NCBI GenBank assembly: GCA_026709625.1
Contig: JAPOSR010000054.1
Location: forward strand, 1 to 64,000
DNA length: 64,000 bases
Reading direction: 5' to 3'
Source: Chloroflexota bacterium
GTDB taxonomy: Bacteria > Chloroflexota > Anaerolineae > Aggregatilineales > Phototrophicaceae
Positions 19,601 to 28,239 of the stretch are shown piece by piece. How positions within the stretch are numbered: the stretch's first letter is position 1; every line of letters begins with the position of its first letter. Position numbers and translations under genes: made by a program. The notes below the pieces were generated by a model. It did no database searches, was not told where the DNA came from, and saw nothing but the letters and a program-made list of their open reading frames with translations.

Positions 19601-20843
19601 GGTGTCGGCTGGCGTCGTTGGGCGCGCCACTGGCCAACAGTCGGTTGGCGGCTTTATCGGCTTTGTTTTCGAATAGCAGCCCCGCCGCTTCGCCGATAAA
19701 GCCGGGTATGCTGGTGGATGGAGCGTCGATCAGCAGCAGACACCAGTCAAACAGCAGATGCACCAAGGCTGCGGTCTTGCTGCCGGCGCGCTCGCGCAGG
19801 TCGGCCAGCAAGTCAGCCGCGCCCGACCAGTTTGAACTGCTCAGCAGGATGCGCACGGCGTCCAAATCGGCAGAAACTTCCAGATCGCGCAGTCGGTCGA
19901 CAAGGTCGCCTTGCGTTTTTCGCGTGGCTGGGTGCGCCGGGTCTTGACGCAGCGCGCCCTGCAATGTGGTTTGCAGCGCCAGCAGGTCGTTGCGGCTTAA
20001 GTCGCTGGCTTTGAGTTTTTCCTTGGTGCGCGTCACGAGTTCATCGCGACGCTGTTCCAAGGGCCGCCGATAGCGCAGCAAATCTGTCGTCAGCTCAGCC
20101 AGCGCAGCATAGCGATAGCGCAGGTTTGGGTGGACGGCTCGCGCCACGATAGCTTGCAGCCGTTGGTCGACCTGGTCAGCATCTTGATGAAAATCGACTG
20201 CGAACTCGACATCGGCGACACGCGGCGCTTCGACGCGATGACCGCCCGACAGCAAAAAGTAGAGCAGCTCGCCAAGTTGATAGATGTCGGTCTGGCGGCT
20301 GATTCCTTGTGGCGTTGTCTCGTCGCCTTCGAGGAAGACGGCGTTGCCCCAGTCGATCACTTTCAACTGGTAGGTGTCGCGATTCCAAAACAGGTGCTTG
20401 GCGTCCACATCGTTATAGACAATGTCCTTGTCGTGCGCGGCTTGCAGCAAGTTGATCAGCTGCCCGACGACTTCCAGCATTTCCAGCTCGGGCAAACGTT
20501 GTTGATTGCCAGCCAGGCGCGCCACTTCGTCGGCGATGATGACGCCTTCGGCGCGTTCCATGACGATGTATTGCTGGGGGATGCCGCCGACAAAAAATTG
20601 CCCGCCGCCCAACAATTCGGTTAAAACTGGATGGTCAGCCAGACGCGTTAGCGCTTCACGCTCGTTGATGATGCTGACTTCTTGCCCGGCGCGGATGGGT
20701 GGCGCGTCATTGGGATGCGGGCGCTTGATGGCGACAGGCCGGTCGTCATCAAATGTATCCACCGCTCGCAAGGTCTCGCCAGAACGCCCGCGCGGATAAA
20801 TGTAGTTATACCGATATCGCTTGTCGAACAAGCTGTCTGCCAT
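16638..20843 (-). CDS. Receptor-like protein with N-terminal Ser/Thr kinase-like domain, long helical region, TM helix and Pro/Thr-rich linker to an extracytoplasmic C-terminal domain
   Basis: RPVAIKRPH, IVYNDVDAKHLFW, KVIDWGNA, RQTDIYQLGELLYFLLSGG. TM at WLFNLTAIIGIALVVGGLAVLAG, then a PT-rich linker and a jelly-roll-like C-terminus. Confidence 0.85.
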   Translation of the reverse strand: MADSLFDKRYRYNYIYPRGRSGETLRAVDTFDDDRPVAIKRPHPNDAPPIRAGQEVSIINEREALTRLADHPVLTELLGGGQFFVGGIPQQYIVMERAEGVIIADEVARLAGNQQRLPELEMLEVVGQLINLLQAAHDKDIVYNDVDAKHLFWNRDTYQLKVIDWGNAVFLEGDETTPQGISRQTDIYQLGELLYFLLSGGHRVEAPRVADVEFAVDFHQDADQVDQRLQAIVARAVHPNLRYRYAALAELTTDLLRYRRPLEQRRDELVTRTKEKLKASDLSRNDLLALQTTLQGALRQDPAHPATRKTQGDLVDRLRDLEVSADLDAVRILLSSSNWSGAADLLADLRERAGSKTAALVHLLFDWCLLLIDAPSTSIPGFIGEAAGLLFENKADKAANRLLASGAPNDASRHLQWQLAERISAHVPDVLLLRPNLAQLDESLHQLAIQGIEIDEARASLAGIMQTLDIAKGTSIPGANSLHNACHEIVVSLSALDGGLNLLSQRLALSERRLPLLALSRALDAARALEDNLRIIGQCAASNPRAALNALGGCRAIDPPNSAWDQLEDFMSLLYELLQDSQQFVPAADGADLDAWLSAKHAELQPFAAQLSDKQLADTLAGIESAQAAWAHYRQVVMAGDRAEATAALERAAESLRSLSPKLAGWFGQLRATVESTEYIERHALPGHLGRTLADGWAAFDKSQLADAQRLGQQALEVARSDSEQFIAERLMKLSRSLRDWLERNGIESETRSEAALTEVESLLSKAEARAVEQFENQMPSTETYLKAMGQGLVHSFAASNTAALRILFTQYTLNGVLAAHESALDDARFWQAAAKRCLPSAAAGHSAVGKLDEFIQRRENLLAAQEIFAELRGPSVVDRLGELARQLEENPQAELLTSGLQSLRALEAALADWADAEFRAAGIKLEQVLRYIAEAEANADLQLDNYRAWIMNLQAALAELVIQRRSLSQAIDRQSAEPQPNVREAIHMQADVTEDLLGYQQAQMMLGWRDTYEAFVSIYTGEKRRKAKLEAMDEHFKAMFIDRNPAYSLFRHWYRLVEAQPEEPPEPEEADLPAPPQAATPRIPDIETAPPPSEDIDTAQQAPTRRWLFNLTAIIGIALVVGGLAVLAGNGSFASLLAGLQPEPTATLPPSSTPATTPTSEPTQTPTDTATPEPAPTPLPTIAATPAPSPTAPSIIQPTPILPPGGLTGAQDLLAIYRDAAAASVWDTDRFRQVDNSWLLGAETVAGKATTLSPPADLLEQQYGSQPTARIVGVLAELSLRSSVAALVAEGEVSFGIRLRSLAGDQDAGIQIRQDGSGIISLAQVRDGSPDIISQRTVPNMIARLRLERNDETGEILAYFNDQQIGEPMTNLPADADLLPAIVAADGIVLAVSAWQLELK

Positions 20844-21099
20844 GACCCTCTGCCTCTGGCGCTGCCCCGGCAGAACCGACTATGTGAGACGAACAGCGCG
20901 GGGTCGGGAAAGCAAAAAAACCACCTTTCATTGTAGACCCTTCGGCATAGCGCGCAAGCAGGATAGGCTGCGAACCTCCATTAATTAATCACGGCGAATC
21001 ATTCTTTTTGCCACCGAGCTCGCCGAGTTTTCAGAGCGTTTCTTTACAGATTTGCGGGAAATGGCTGAGCGTTGCGCAACTGTGGCGCAGGTCCCGCTG

Positions 21100-21277
21100 A
21101 GAGTGGTGAATGCGTGGATATGGCAACCAACCCCCCATCCCCGGCCCCTTGCCCCCAGAACGAGGGAAGGGGAGTTTTTCCTACGCTTCCGCAGCATGGT
21201 AGCCCCCTCCTTCATTTTGGGGAGAGGGCTTGGGGCGGAAAGCAACGCGCACCCACCAAAATCAACACGCCCTTCCG
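21100..21277 (+). repeat. Intergenic repeat family copy A
   Basis: gtggtgaatgcgtggatatggcaaccaa...ccccggccccttgcccccagaacgagggaaggggagttt...cgcttccgcagcatgg; near-identical blocks to the reverse complement of 47863-48066. Confidence 0.88.
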
Positions 21278-21398
21278 CTGGACCCCATGCACTCGGTGGT
21301 AAAGTAATATGAGCGTGGTTTTTGCTCTAATGCGGTTGCCCTGTCGACAAGCCCTATAAACTTGCAGCGAATGCAAGGACAATACGGCGCATGAATGC

Positions 21399-24300
21399 TT
21401 GGCAAATCGTTTTGCCGCCGCGCGAGCTCTGGTGGCGCTTGTGAATAACCTGGCAAACACTTCGAAGCTGCCCATGCCGCAACCGCTGCGCCGCGCCGCG
21501 CCCGATATCGCCCTGATTTGCCTGCTGCTGCTGATGCCGCTGTTGCTGTTTCATCAGCAGACCCTGGGCGACCGCACCCTGCTGCCCACCGAGAATCTGT
21601 TTCAGTATCCGCCGTATGCCGCTTTCCGCGAGGTCGCCAAAGCCCCCGCGCCGCACAACCACCTGCTTTCGGATATGGTGCTGCAAAACCTGCCTTGGAA
21701 GTCGTTTATCCGCGCGCAGTTGGCGCAGGGCGAAATCCCGCTGTGGAATCCACATCAATTCGCTGGCATCCCGTTCTTTGCAGCCGGCCAGCATTCCGCG
21801 CTGTATCCATTGAGCGCCATCTATTATCTGCTGCCGCTGAGCGCCGCGTATGGCTGGTTTATCGCGCTGAACCTGTGGCTGGCTGGCGGCTTCATGGCTG
21901 GCTATCTGCGCGCGCTGGGCGGCAGCCGGGCTGGCGCTGCGCTGGCTGGCGTCAGTTGGCAGCTATGTGGTTTTTTGATCGCCAATGCAGTCTTCCCCAT
22001 GATCGTGGCGACGGCGGTCTGGCTGCCATTGATTCTGTGGATGATTGAAAACATCCTGCGCGAGCGCGATTTGTGGATCTTTCGCGGCACGGCGCTGCTT
22101 TGGGTGGTCATCGGCGCGGTCGCGGTTGGCTGCTGCATTTTGGCGGGACATGTTGAAATGACCATCTACACGCTGCTGATCGCTGGCTATTACGCCGCGT
22201 TTCGCCTGCTGTGGGTGGGCGCGCGCGCGTGGCGGCAGACGAGCAACCTGCCTCTGCGCTGGCTGGCGAGCAAAAGCCTGTGGCTGCTGCTGCTGGTTGC
22301 GCTGGGTGTGGGCTTGGCAGCCCTGCAATTGATCCCCTTATATGAATTTGTGCAGAGCAACTGGCGGGCAGAACGTTCTAGCCTGGCGACAGCGCTTGGT
22401 TATGCCCACCCGCCGCGCGACCTGCTGCTCTTTTTGCTGCCCAATGCCTTCGGCAGCCCGGCGCATCACAGCTATGTCGATGTCTTCAGCGGGCAGACCA
22501 TCACGGCGCTGGTCGATGCGGCTGGCAGCAAGATTGACTTCATTTTTTGGGGCGTCAAAAATTATGTCGAAGGCGCGTTGTATGTGGGTCTGCTGCCGAT
22601 GTGCCTGGCTGGCTGGGCGCTGTTGACGAGCCTGCGCCGCCGCCTGCCCGAAGCGCAGTTCTTGCTGATATTCGCCCTGCTGGCTTTGGTCGCGCTGTCT
22701 TTTATGTTTGGCGCGCCGACCTATGCTGTGGTTTATCAGCTGCCGGGCATGAATCAACTCAATTCGCCTTTTCGCTGGGTGTATGCGCTGAGCTTTGCGC
22801 TGGCGGTCATGGCTGGGCTGGGCATGACGATGCTGACAGAGCGGCGCGGCAAACCCCTGTGGCTGGGGCGGATGCTGCTGGTCGCTGCTGGCGGGCTCGC
22901 AGTTTGCGCGGCATCGCTGTGGCTGGGCTTCGATCGCTTTGCGCCGATAGTTGACCGCATTGTCCAGACTGTGGCGCTGGCAGACGGCGCATTCGCGGAC
23001 GGACGCGCCCTGTTCAGCTATCTGCTGCCACAAACGCTGCTGCTGGCGGCGCTTCTGGCGCTCAGTGGCATTGTTCTGCTTTGGGCCTGCCGCGCTCACG
23101 GGCTTCGCTGGCAGTTGCTGGCAGTGGCGCTGGTGGCGGGCGACTTGCTGCTGGCATTTGCTGGCTTCAACCCGGCCAGCGACCCCGCTTTGTTGGATTT
23201 CACTCCGCCGTCCATCGAGTTTTTGCGCGGGCAGAGCGGGCATTTTCGCATCACCAGCCTCGAAGACGAGCGCGCTGGCGGTCCGATTTTGGTCGCCAAC
23301 AGCGGCATGCGTTATGCGCTGGACGATATACGCGGCTACGACAGCATCATTCCGGCTGGTTATGTCGCCACCATGCGCTCGCTGCAGCCCGCGCACAACC
23401 TCGACCATAACCGCATCTCGCCGCTGTTCACCGCGCCCCACAAGAATCACGCCGGCTATGAAACAGCGCTGCAATCCGACCTGCTGAATCTGCTCAATGT
23501 CCGCTATGTGCTGACCGCGCCCGACCTGGATATCCCGCTGGCGGGCTGGAAGCCAGTGTATCGACACGAGCTTGCTATCTGGGAAAACGAATCGGTCATG
23601 CCGCGCGCCTTTACAGTCGACAAAGCCAATTGGGATTCGCGCTGGCTGGCTGAACATGGCGGCGGCTTCCGCTTTGATGAATTGGGCATCTTGCAGGGCG
23701 GCTTGCATATTCCGCGCTATCGACCGGCGGTTATCACGCGGGATACTGGCCGCGAGAAGTTCATCGACATCAGCGTGTCTGCCGATAGCTGGCTGGTCAT
23801 CAGCGAGAGTTTTATGCCGGGCTGGCGCGCTTTCGCCCGGCCCTTTGGCGCGGACGAAGCCGCAGAATTTGGGCTGGAAGTGCGGCTGGCGCTGGCGAAC
23901 CTGCAAGGCGTCGAGTTGCCGGCGGGCGACTGGACTGTGCGCCTGGTCTACAGCCCGGCCAGCGTGCAGCTGGGCATGTTCGCGTCTTCCATCAGCGTGG
24001 CGCTCATCGTATTTGTGCTGGGCGGCTGGTTTTGGCGCGCCTACATCGGCTTGAACAGCGCCGACTCTTCCGATGTAGCCAAGGTCGCGCGCAACAGCAT
24101 CGCGCCCATCATCTTGAATCTGTTTAATCGCGGCATCGACCTGGTCTTCGCCATCGTCATGTATCGTTTGCTGCTGCCAGCTGAGGTGGGGCTATACAAT
24201 TTCGCGGTTGTGCTGTTTGTCGCCTTTGACATATTCACCAATTTCGGCCTGGATGTCTTTCTCATCCGCGAAGCCGCGCAAAACCGGGCGCGGGCGGGCC

Positions 24301-25553
24301 ACCTCTTGTACAACACATCGCTGTTTCGGCTGTGTTTGAGCCTGGCTGGCGCGCCTTTGTTGGCTGGCGCTTTGCTGGTGTGGGGCAGCTCGGGCGCAGA
24401 GGCGATCGGCGGCGAAGGCTTGCTGGCTATTGGTTTGCTGTATATCGGGCTCTTCCCCGCCAGCTTGTCCAAGGGCATGACATCGCTCTTTTATGCCAAC
24501 GAACAGGCGGAAAAACCGGCTGCCATCGCCACCATCACCACCATCAACAAAGCTGTACTGGGCGTAATCGCGCTTTTGCTGGGCTATGGCATCGTGGGGC
24601 TGGCGGCCATCAGCATATTCAACAACATGCTGACACTGGCTGTGCTGCTGTGGACGGGACGGGCGCTGATCGGCCGCATCAGACCGCGGCTGCCCGACCG
24701 CCGGCTGGCGCGCACTATGGTCGGCGAATGCTTTCCGTTGATGCTCAACCACTTTCTGGCGACGGTCTTCTTTCAGATCGATATTGTCATCTTGCAGGCG
24801 GTGAAGGGCGCGGCGACAGTGGCGCAGTACAACACCGCTTATAAATGGCTGCTGGCGATCAATATCGTGCCGGCTTTTTTGACGCAGGCGCTCTTCCCGG
24901 CGCTTTCACGACAAGCCAAAGACGACCGGCGCGCCTTCAGCCAAACCTGTCGCTTTGCCATCAAGCTGCTCTTCGCCATGACATTGCCGCTGGCGGTGGC
25001 ATTTACGCTGCTGGCTGAACCGCTGACCCTGCTCTTGGGTGGCCCGCGTTACCTGCCTGATGGCGCAATCGCCTTGCAGTTGATGATCTGGAGCATCCCG
25101 TTTGGCTGGATCAACAGTCTGACGCAGTACGCCTTGATCGCTTTGGGCTTGCAGCGAATGATCACGCGGGCATTCGCCACTGCCGCGCTCTTCAATATCG
25201 CTGCCAACTTGATTTTCATCCCGCAGTATGGATTTCAGGCGGCTGCGTTGGCCACAATCGCCTCGGAGTTGGCGCTGCTGGCGCCTTTCCTGTTTCTGCT
25301 GCGCCGCGAACTGCCCAGCCTGCGCCTGGCCAGCTTGCTTTGGCGTCCGTTGGCGGCTTTGCTGATGATGGGTCTGGCGCTGCTGATTTTGGGCGCTTCG
25401 CTTGGGGCGCTGCTCGCGTCTGGCGCGGTATATGTCATCACGCTGCTGCTGCTGCGCCCGCTGGATGCCGCAGAGGGCGAAGCGCTGCTGAAGCTGCTGC
25501 CCGCGTCTGCCCGCAGCCGGACTTGGCTGCGCTGGCTCACCGCAGCTGTTTGA
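21399..25553 (+). CDS. Fusion: YfhO-like multi-TM (GT-C-type) domain plus C-terminal polysaccharide flippase (Wzx/MATE-like) domain
   Basis: N-terminal part PLLLFHQQTLGDRTLLPTENLFQYPPY...WNPHQFAGIPFFAAGQHSALYPL...; C-terminal part SIAPIILNLFNRGIDLVFAIVMYRLLLPAEVGLYNFAVVLFVAFDIFTNFGLDVFLIREAAQNR. Start uncertain (TTG 21399 or ATG 21474). Confidence 0.87.
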   Translation: MANRFAAARALVALVNNLANTSKLPMPQPLRRAAPDIALICLLLLMPLLLFHQQTLGDRTLLPTENLFQYPPYAAFREVAKAPAPHNHLLSDMVLQNLPWKSFIRAQLAQGEIPLWNPHQFAGIPFFAAGQHSALYPLSAIYYLLPLSAAYGWFIALNLWLAGGFMAGYLRALGGSRAGAALAGVSWQLCGFLIANAVFPMIVATAVWLPLILWMIENILRERDLWIFRGTALLWVVIGAVAVGCCILAGHVEMTIYTLLIAGYYAAFRLLWVGARAWRQTSNLPLRWLASKSLWLLLLVALGVGLAALQLIPLYEFVQSNWRAERSSLATALGYAHPPRDLLLFLLPNAFGSPAHHSYVDVFSGQTITALVDAAGSKIDFIFWGVKNYVEGALYVGLLPMCLAGWALLTSLRRRLPEAQFLLIFALLALVALSFMFGAPTYAVVYQLPGMNQLNSPFRWVYALSFALAVMAGLGMTMLTERRGKPLWLGRMLLVAAGGLAVCAASLWLGFDRFAPIVDRIVQTVALADGAFADGRALFSYLLPQTLLLAALLALSGIVLLWACRAHGLRWQLLAVALVAGDLLLAFAGFNPASDPALLDFTPPSIEFLRGQSGHFRITSLEDERAGGPILVANSGMRYALDDIRGYDSIIPAGYVATMRSLQPAHNLDHNRISPLFTAPHKNHAGYETALQSDLLNLLNVRYVLTAPDLDIPLAGWKPVYRHELAIWENESVMPRAFTVDKANWDSRWLAEHGGGFRFDELGILQGGLHIPRYRPAVITRDTGREKFIDISVSADSWLVISESFMPGWRAFARPFGADEAAEFGLEVRLALANLQGVELPAGDWTVRLVYSPASVQLGMFASSISVALIVFVLGGWFWRAYIGLNSADSSDVAKVARNSIAPIILNLFNRGIDLVFAIVMYRLLLPAEVGLYNFAVVLFVAFDIFTNFGLDVFLIREAAQNRARAGHLLYNTSLFRLCLSLAGAPLLAGALLVWGSSGAEAIGGEGLLAIGLLYIGLFPASLSKGMTSLFYANEQAEKPAAIATITTINKAVLGVIALLLGYGIVGLAAISIFNNMLTLAVLLWTGRALIGRIRPRLPDRRLARTMVGECFPLMLNHFLATVFFQIDIVILQAVKGAATVAQYNTAYKWLLAINIVPAFLTQALFPALSRQAKDDRRAFSQTCRFAIKLLFAMTLPLAVAFTLLAEPLTLLLGGPRYLPDGAIALQLMIWSIPFGWINSLTQYALIALGLQRMITRAFATAALFNIAANLIFIPQYGFQAAALATIASELALLAPFLFLLRRELPSLRLASLLWRPLAALLMMGLALLILGASLGALLASGAVYVITLLLLRPLDAAEGEALLKLLPASARSRTWLRWLTAAV

Positions 25554-26040
25554 CCAGGTAGAGCGCCAGGTTATCGTCCAGCGCGCAGGTTGCGCCGGGT
25601 GGCAGCGGCTCGCCAAAATAGTGTGCGCCTTGTCCGTCTGGCACATAACCGCGCAGAATGTACAGCCGCTGCGCCGCGCCATAGTCGGCGTACAAGCCGA
25701 AGCCGATGCCGGCCAAGCGCGATCGCCGGGCAATGCGCGCTTCTGCCTCGTCCAGCAGGCGCGATGCCACGCCAATCCGCCGCCGCGACCGTATGACATT
25801 GAGGTCCTGGATTTCTGGAATGCCTCGCTCGCGAAAGCCCGCATAGTCAGGCGACCAAACCAGCTTGCAATGACCGAGGTAGTCGCCGGCTTCCAGCGCC
25901 AACAGCAAAATCAACGCGCCAGCAGCCTGCTCGTCCAACACCCCCTGAAAGTAACCGGCTGGTTTGCGCCAGTTCAGCCCGACTGCAAAGCTGTCTTGCA
26001 GCCAGTTGGCGTCGCCCGGCTTGGCTGGGCAAATCTGCAT
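25537..26040 (-). CDS. GNAT family N-acetyltransferase
   Basis: IPEIQDLNVIRSRRRIGVASRLLDEAEARIARRSRLAGIGFGLYADYGAAQRLYILRGYVPDG. Start at MQICPAKPGD. Confidence 0.9.
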   Translation of the reverse strand: MQICPAKPGDANWLQDSFAVGLNWRKPAGYFQGVLDEQAAGALILLLALEAGDYLGHCKLVWSPDYAGFRERGIPEIQDLNVIRSRRRIGVASRLLDEAEARIARRSRLAGIGFGLYADYGAAQRLYILRGYVPDGQGAHYFGEPLPPGATCALDDNLALYLVKQLR

Positions 26041-26047
26041 GGATCGC

Positions 26048-26947
26048 TCAGCCAGCGCTGGCCGGGCGCGCCCAGCGATTTTTGAATGCCAAATCGCCCA
26101 CGACCACGCTGTCTGCCAAGTCGCTGGATGGCGGCTCGCCGACTTGGAAGTCAATGCGGTACAACTGCCCCGCGCTGCTGGTCAATTCCAGTGTGAAGTT
26201 GTCATCAGGATGCAGGTCGTCCGTCAGGTTCATCAGCATGAGGTGCATGCCGCCCGGCGCGAGTTCGACTTCGCTCTCGCCGGGCACGACCAGTTTGTCG
26301 AGGCGCTTCATAGACGCCACGCCGTCGGCCACGCGCGTCTCGTGAAATTCAATCATTGCCGCCGCCGCGCTGGCTGCCGATACCAAGGCGATATCATCGC
26401 GGCCACGGTTGGCGATTTGCAGATAAGCGGCGCTGGTCGCCCCGGCTGTGTCCGCCATTGCCATGTCGCCCATGCCTGCATGATCATCGTGAGTCATGGC
26501 GTCCATTTTCGCGTCGTTCATGGCGGCGTGATTGTCGTGAGCCATTGCTTGATTTGTGGACGGGCTGACGACATCAAAGCGAAATACTTGGCGGGCAACT
26601 TCGTCGGCGGACAGCGCCAGGCTGGCTTCGACACGCCAACTGCCGCCCATCGTCCACTCGAATGGCACGTTGAAGACGCCTTCGACTGCGTTGTCGGCTT
26701 CGGCCAGCACGGGCACCATCCCAGCGTGGTCCATATCGCCGCGCAGGCTCAGTATGCCGGGCTCGGCAAGCATTTTGCCTTGCTTGTCGCTGACGCGGAC
26801 TGTCAGCAAGGTCTCACCCACCTGCAAATCGCTCACCGTCATATCCAGCACGACATCGCTGGCAGTCGGTTTTTGCTCTTGACGGCAGGCGGCGCTAACC
26901 AGCAGCATCGTCATGAGACACACGCGCAATAGAGTTGTCCCCGTCAT
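26048..26947 (-). CDS. Lipoprotein-like copper protein: FixH/YtkA-like N-terminal domain plus PCu(A)C copper chaperone domain
   Basis: MTGTTLLRVCLMTMLLVSAACRQ signal, His/Met-rich linker, PCuAC motif FHETRVADGVASMKRLDKLVVPGESEVELAPGGMHLMLM. Chosen start is an inference. Confidence 0.85.
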   Translation of the reverse strand: MTGTTLLRVCLMTMLLVSAACRQEQKPTASDVVLDMTVSDLQVGETLLTVRVSDKQGKMLAEPGILSLRGDMDHAGMVPVLAEADNAVEGVFNVPFEWTMGGSWRVEASLALSADEVARQVFRFDVVSPSTNQAMAHDNHAAMNDAKMDAMTHDDHAGMGDMAMADTAGATSAAYLQIANRGRDDIALVSAASAAAAMIEFHETRVADGVASMKRLDKLVVPGESEVELAPGGMHLMLMNLTDDLHPDDNFTLELTSSAGQLYRIDFQVGEPPSSDLADSVVVGDLAFKNRWARPASAG

Positions 26948-26978
26948 TGTGCCCTCGCAGCTCAATATGGATGTTGGA

Positions 26979-28052
26979 CTATGCTGGCGCGGCTGGCGGT
27001 CGCATAAGCAGGCTTAAGCCATAGCCAAATGCTCCAGCCATCACTGGCACGCCCAGCCACATGTGAATCAACCACCACAAACCCTCTGCGCCCCAGACGC
27101 TCGCGCCCAGGATCTCGACCACAATCAGCGCGCCCAGGCTATAGGCAAAAGGAATCACAATGCTGAAGAGTCGCGTGCCCGCCACGGTCTCCAAAGCGCC
27201 GCGCTGCAGCAGCCAATCGGCCAGCAAGCCGACAGCCAGCGCGCTGAGCACAAAAAGAAATTCTTTGTTGTGTTGCACGCGCAGCCAGGTCATCAAAGCT
27301 GCGCTGCCGACAAAGATGAGTGTGGCTGTGCCAACTGGCAGCCGCCAGCGCCGCGTCGCCAGCAGCAGCACGCCCAGCAGTATGTTGCTGTGCAGCAGAA
27401 AGCCGACAACACCCAAGCCATCAATCAGCCGCGTCGAGGCGGGACGCGAGCCTGTCAACATAGCGGTGCTGCTGGTTATCGCCGCGAATGCCACAAAGAA
27501 CAAGAAGATCGAGGTGATGCAGGTGAGAGACAAGACCGCCGGCAGCAGGTCGCTCCAGGTCTCACCGCCCCTGCGCTGCCAGGCGGCTCGTATGGGGCCG
27601 GTGACGATCATCAAGCCCGCGACTGCCAGAAATAGGTGCGATGGGCTGATCAGCGCTTCGATGTTTTCTTCAAAGCCGAATACCTCGTGCCAGACCATAT
27701 CGGCGACGCCCCCAGCCGCAAACATGAAGAACCCGACCAGCGAGGCTGTATACCCAGCTGGCAGCGCGCCGCTAAAGCGAAAGCCCTTGCTGACATTGCG
27801 CATGTGCGTGACGATCAGAATCAAGCCAGACAGCCCCACCGCGCCATATAGCAGGGCATGCCAAGGCGTGAAGAAGCTGTCGTCGACCCGGCCGTGGTTG
27901 TGCGCCCAGCCATCAATGAACAGGCCGAATGTGATTAAGCAAGCAGCCAGCGCCATCAAGCGGTCGAGCTGGATGCTGTCGGCTGGGATGGCGGCTGGTC
28001 GGTCTGTGCCGCGCGCGCGCATCCTGCCACGCAGCAGGTCTATGCTCGTCAT
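26979..28052 (-). CDS. Multi-pass integral membrane protein of unknown function
   Basis: About 9-10 hydrophobic segments; ITFGLFIDGWAHNHGRVDDSFFTPWHALLYGAVG; adjacent to and co-oriented with the copper protein. Confidence 0.75.
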   Translation of the reverse strand: MTSIDLLRGRMRARGTDRPAAIPADSIQLDRLMALAACLITFGLFIDGWAHNHGRVDDSFFTPWHALLYGAVGLSGLILIVTHMRNVSKGFRFSGALPAGYTASLVGFFMFAAGGVADMVWHEVFGFEENIEALISPSHLFLAVAGLMIVTGPIRAAWQRRGGETWSDLLPAVLSLTCITSIFLFFVAFAAITSSTAMLTGSRPASTRLIDGLGVVGFLLHSNILLGVLLLATRRWRLPVGTATLIFVGSAALMTWLRVQHNKEFLFVLSALAVGLLADWLLQRGALETVAGTRLFSIVIPFAYSLGALIVVEILGASVWGAEGLWWLIHMWLGVPVMAGAFGYGLSLLMRPPAAPA

Positions 28053-28239
28053 TGGAAAATACCCTCCTGCCGATCATCATTGCCTTCATTATATCCAAAA
28101 ACTGCCAGTCGAGTCGTTTCGCTTTCTCGCCTGGCGCAAGCGGCGAATCCCTGCCCAAGCGCCGCGCGGTTGGCTAGCGCGTTTTACGACTTGCTGTAGA
28201 ATCACGGTTATTGTCGGCAGTCGATCGTCTTGGCGAATC

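Noticed and set aside
22338-23906. 522-aa minus-strand ORF opposite the YfhO-like domain
   Set aside because: Gln/Arg/His-rich antisense shadow of a hydrophobic membrane protein.
27160-28239. N-terminal extension of the plus-strand ORF ending at 30345
   Set aside because: Antisense to the membrane protein gene 26979-28052; the credible start is ATG at 28240.
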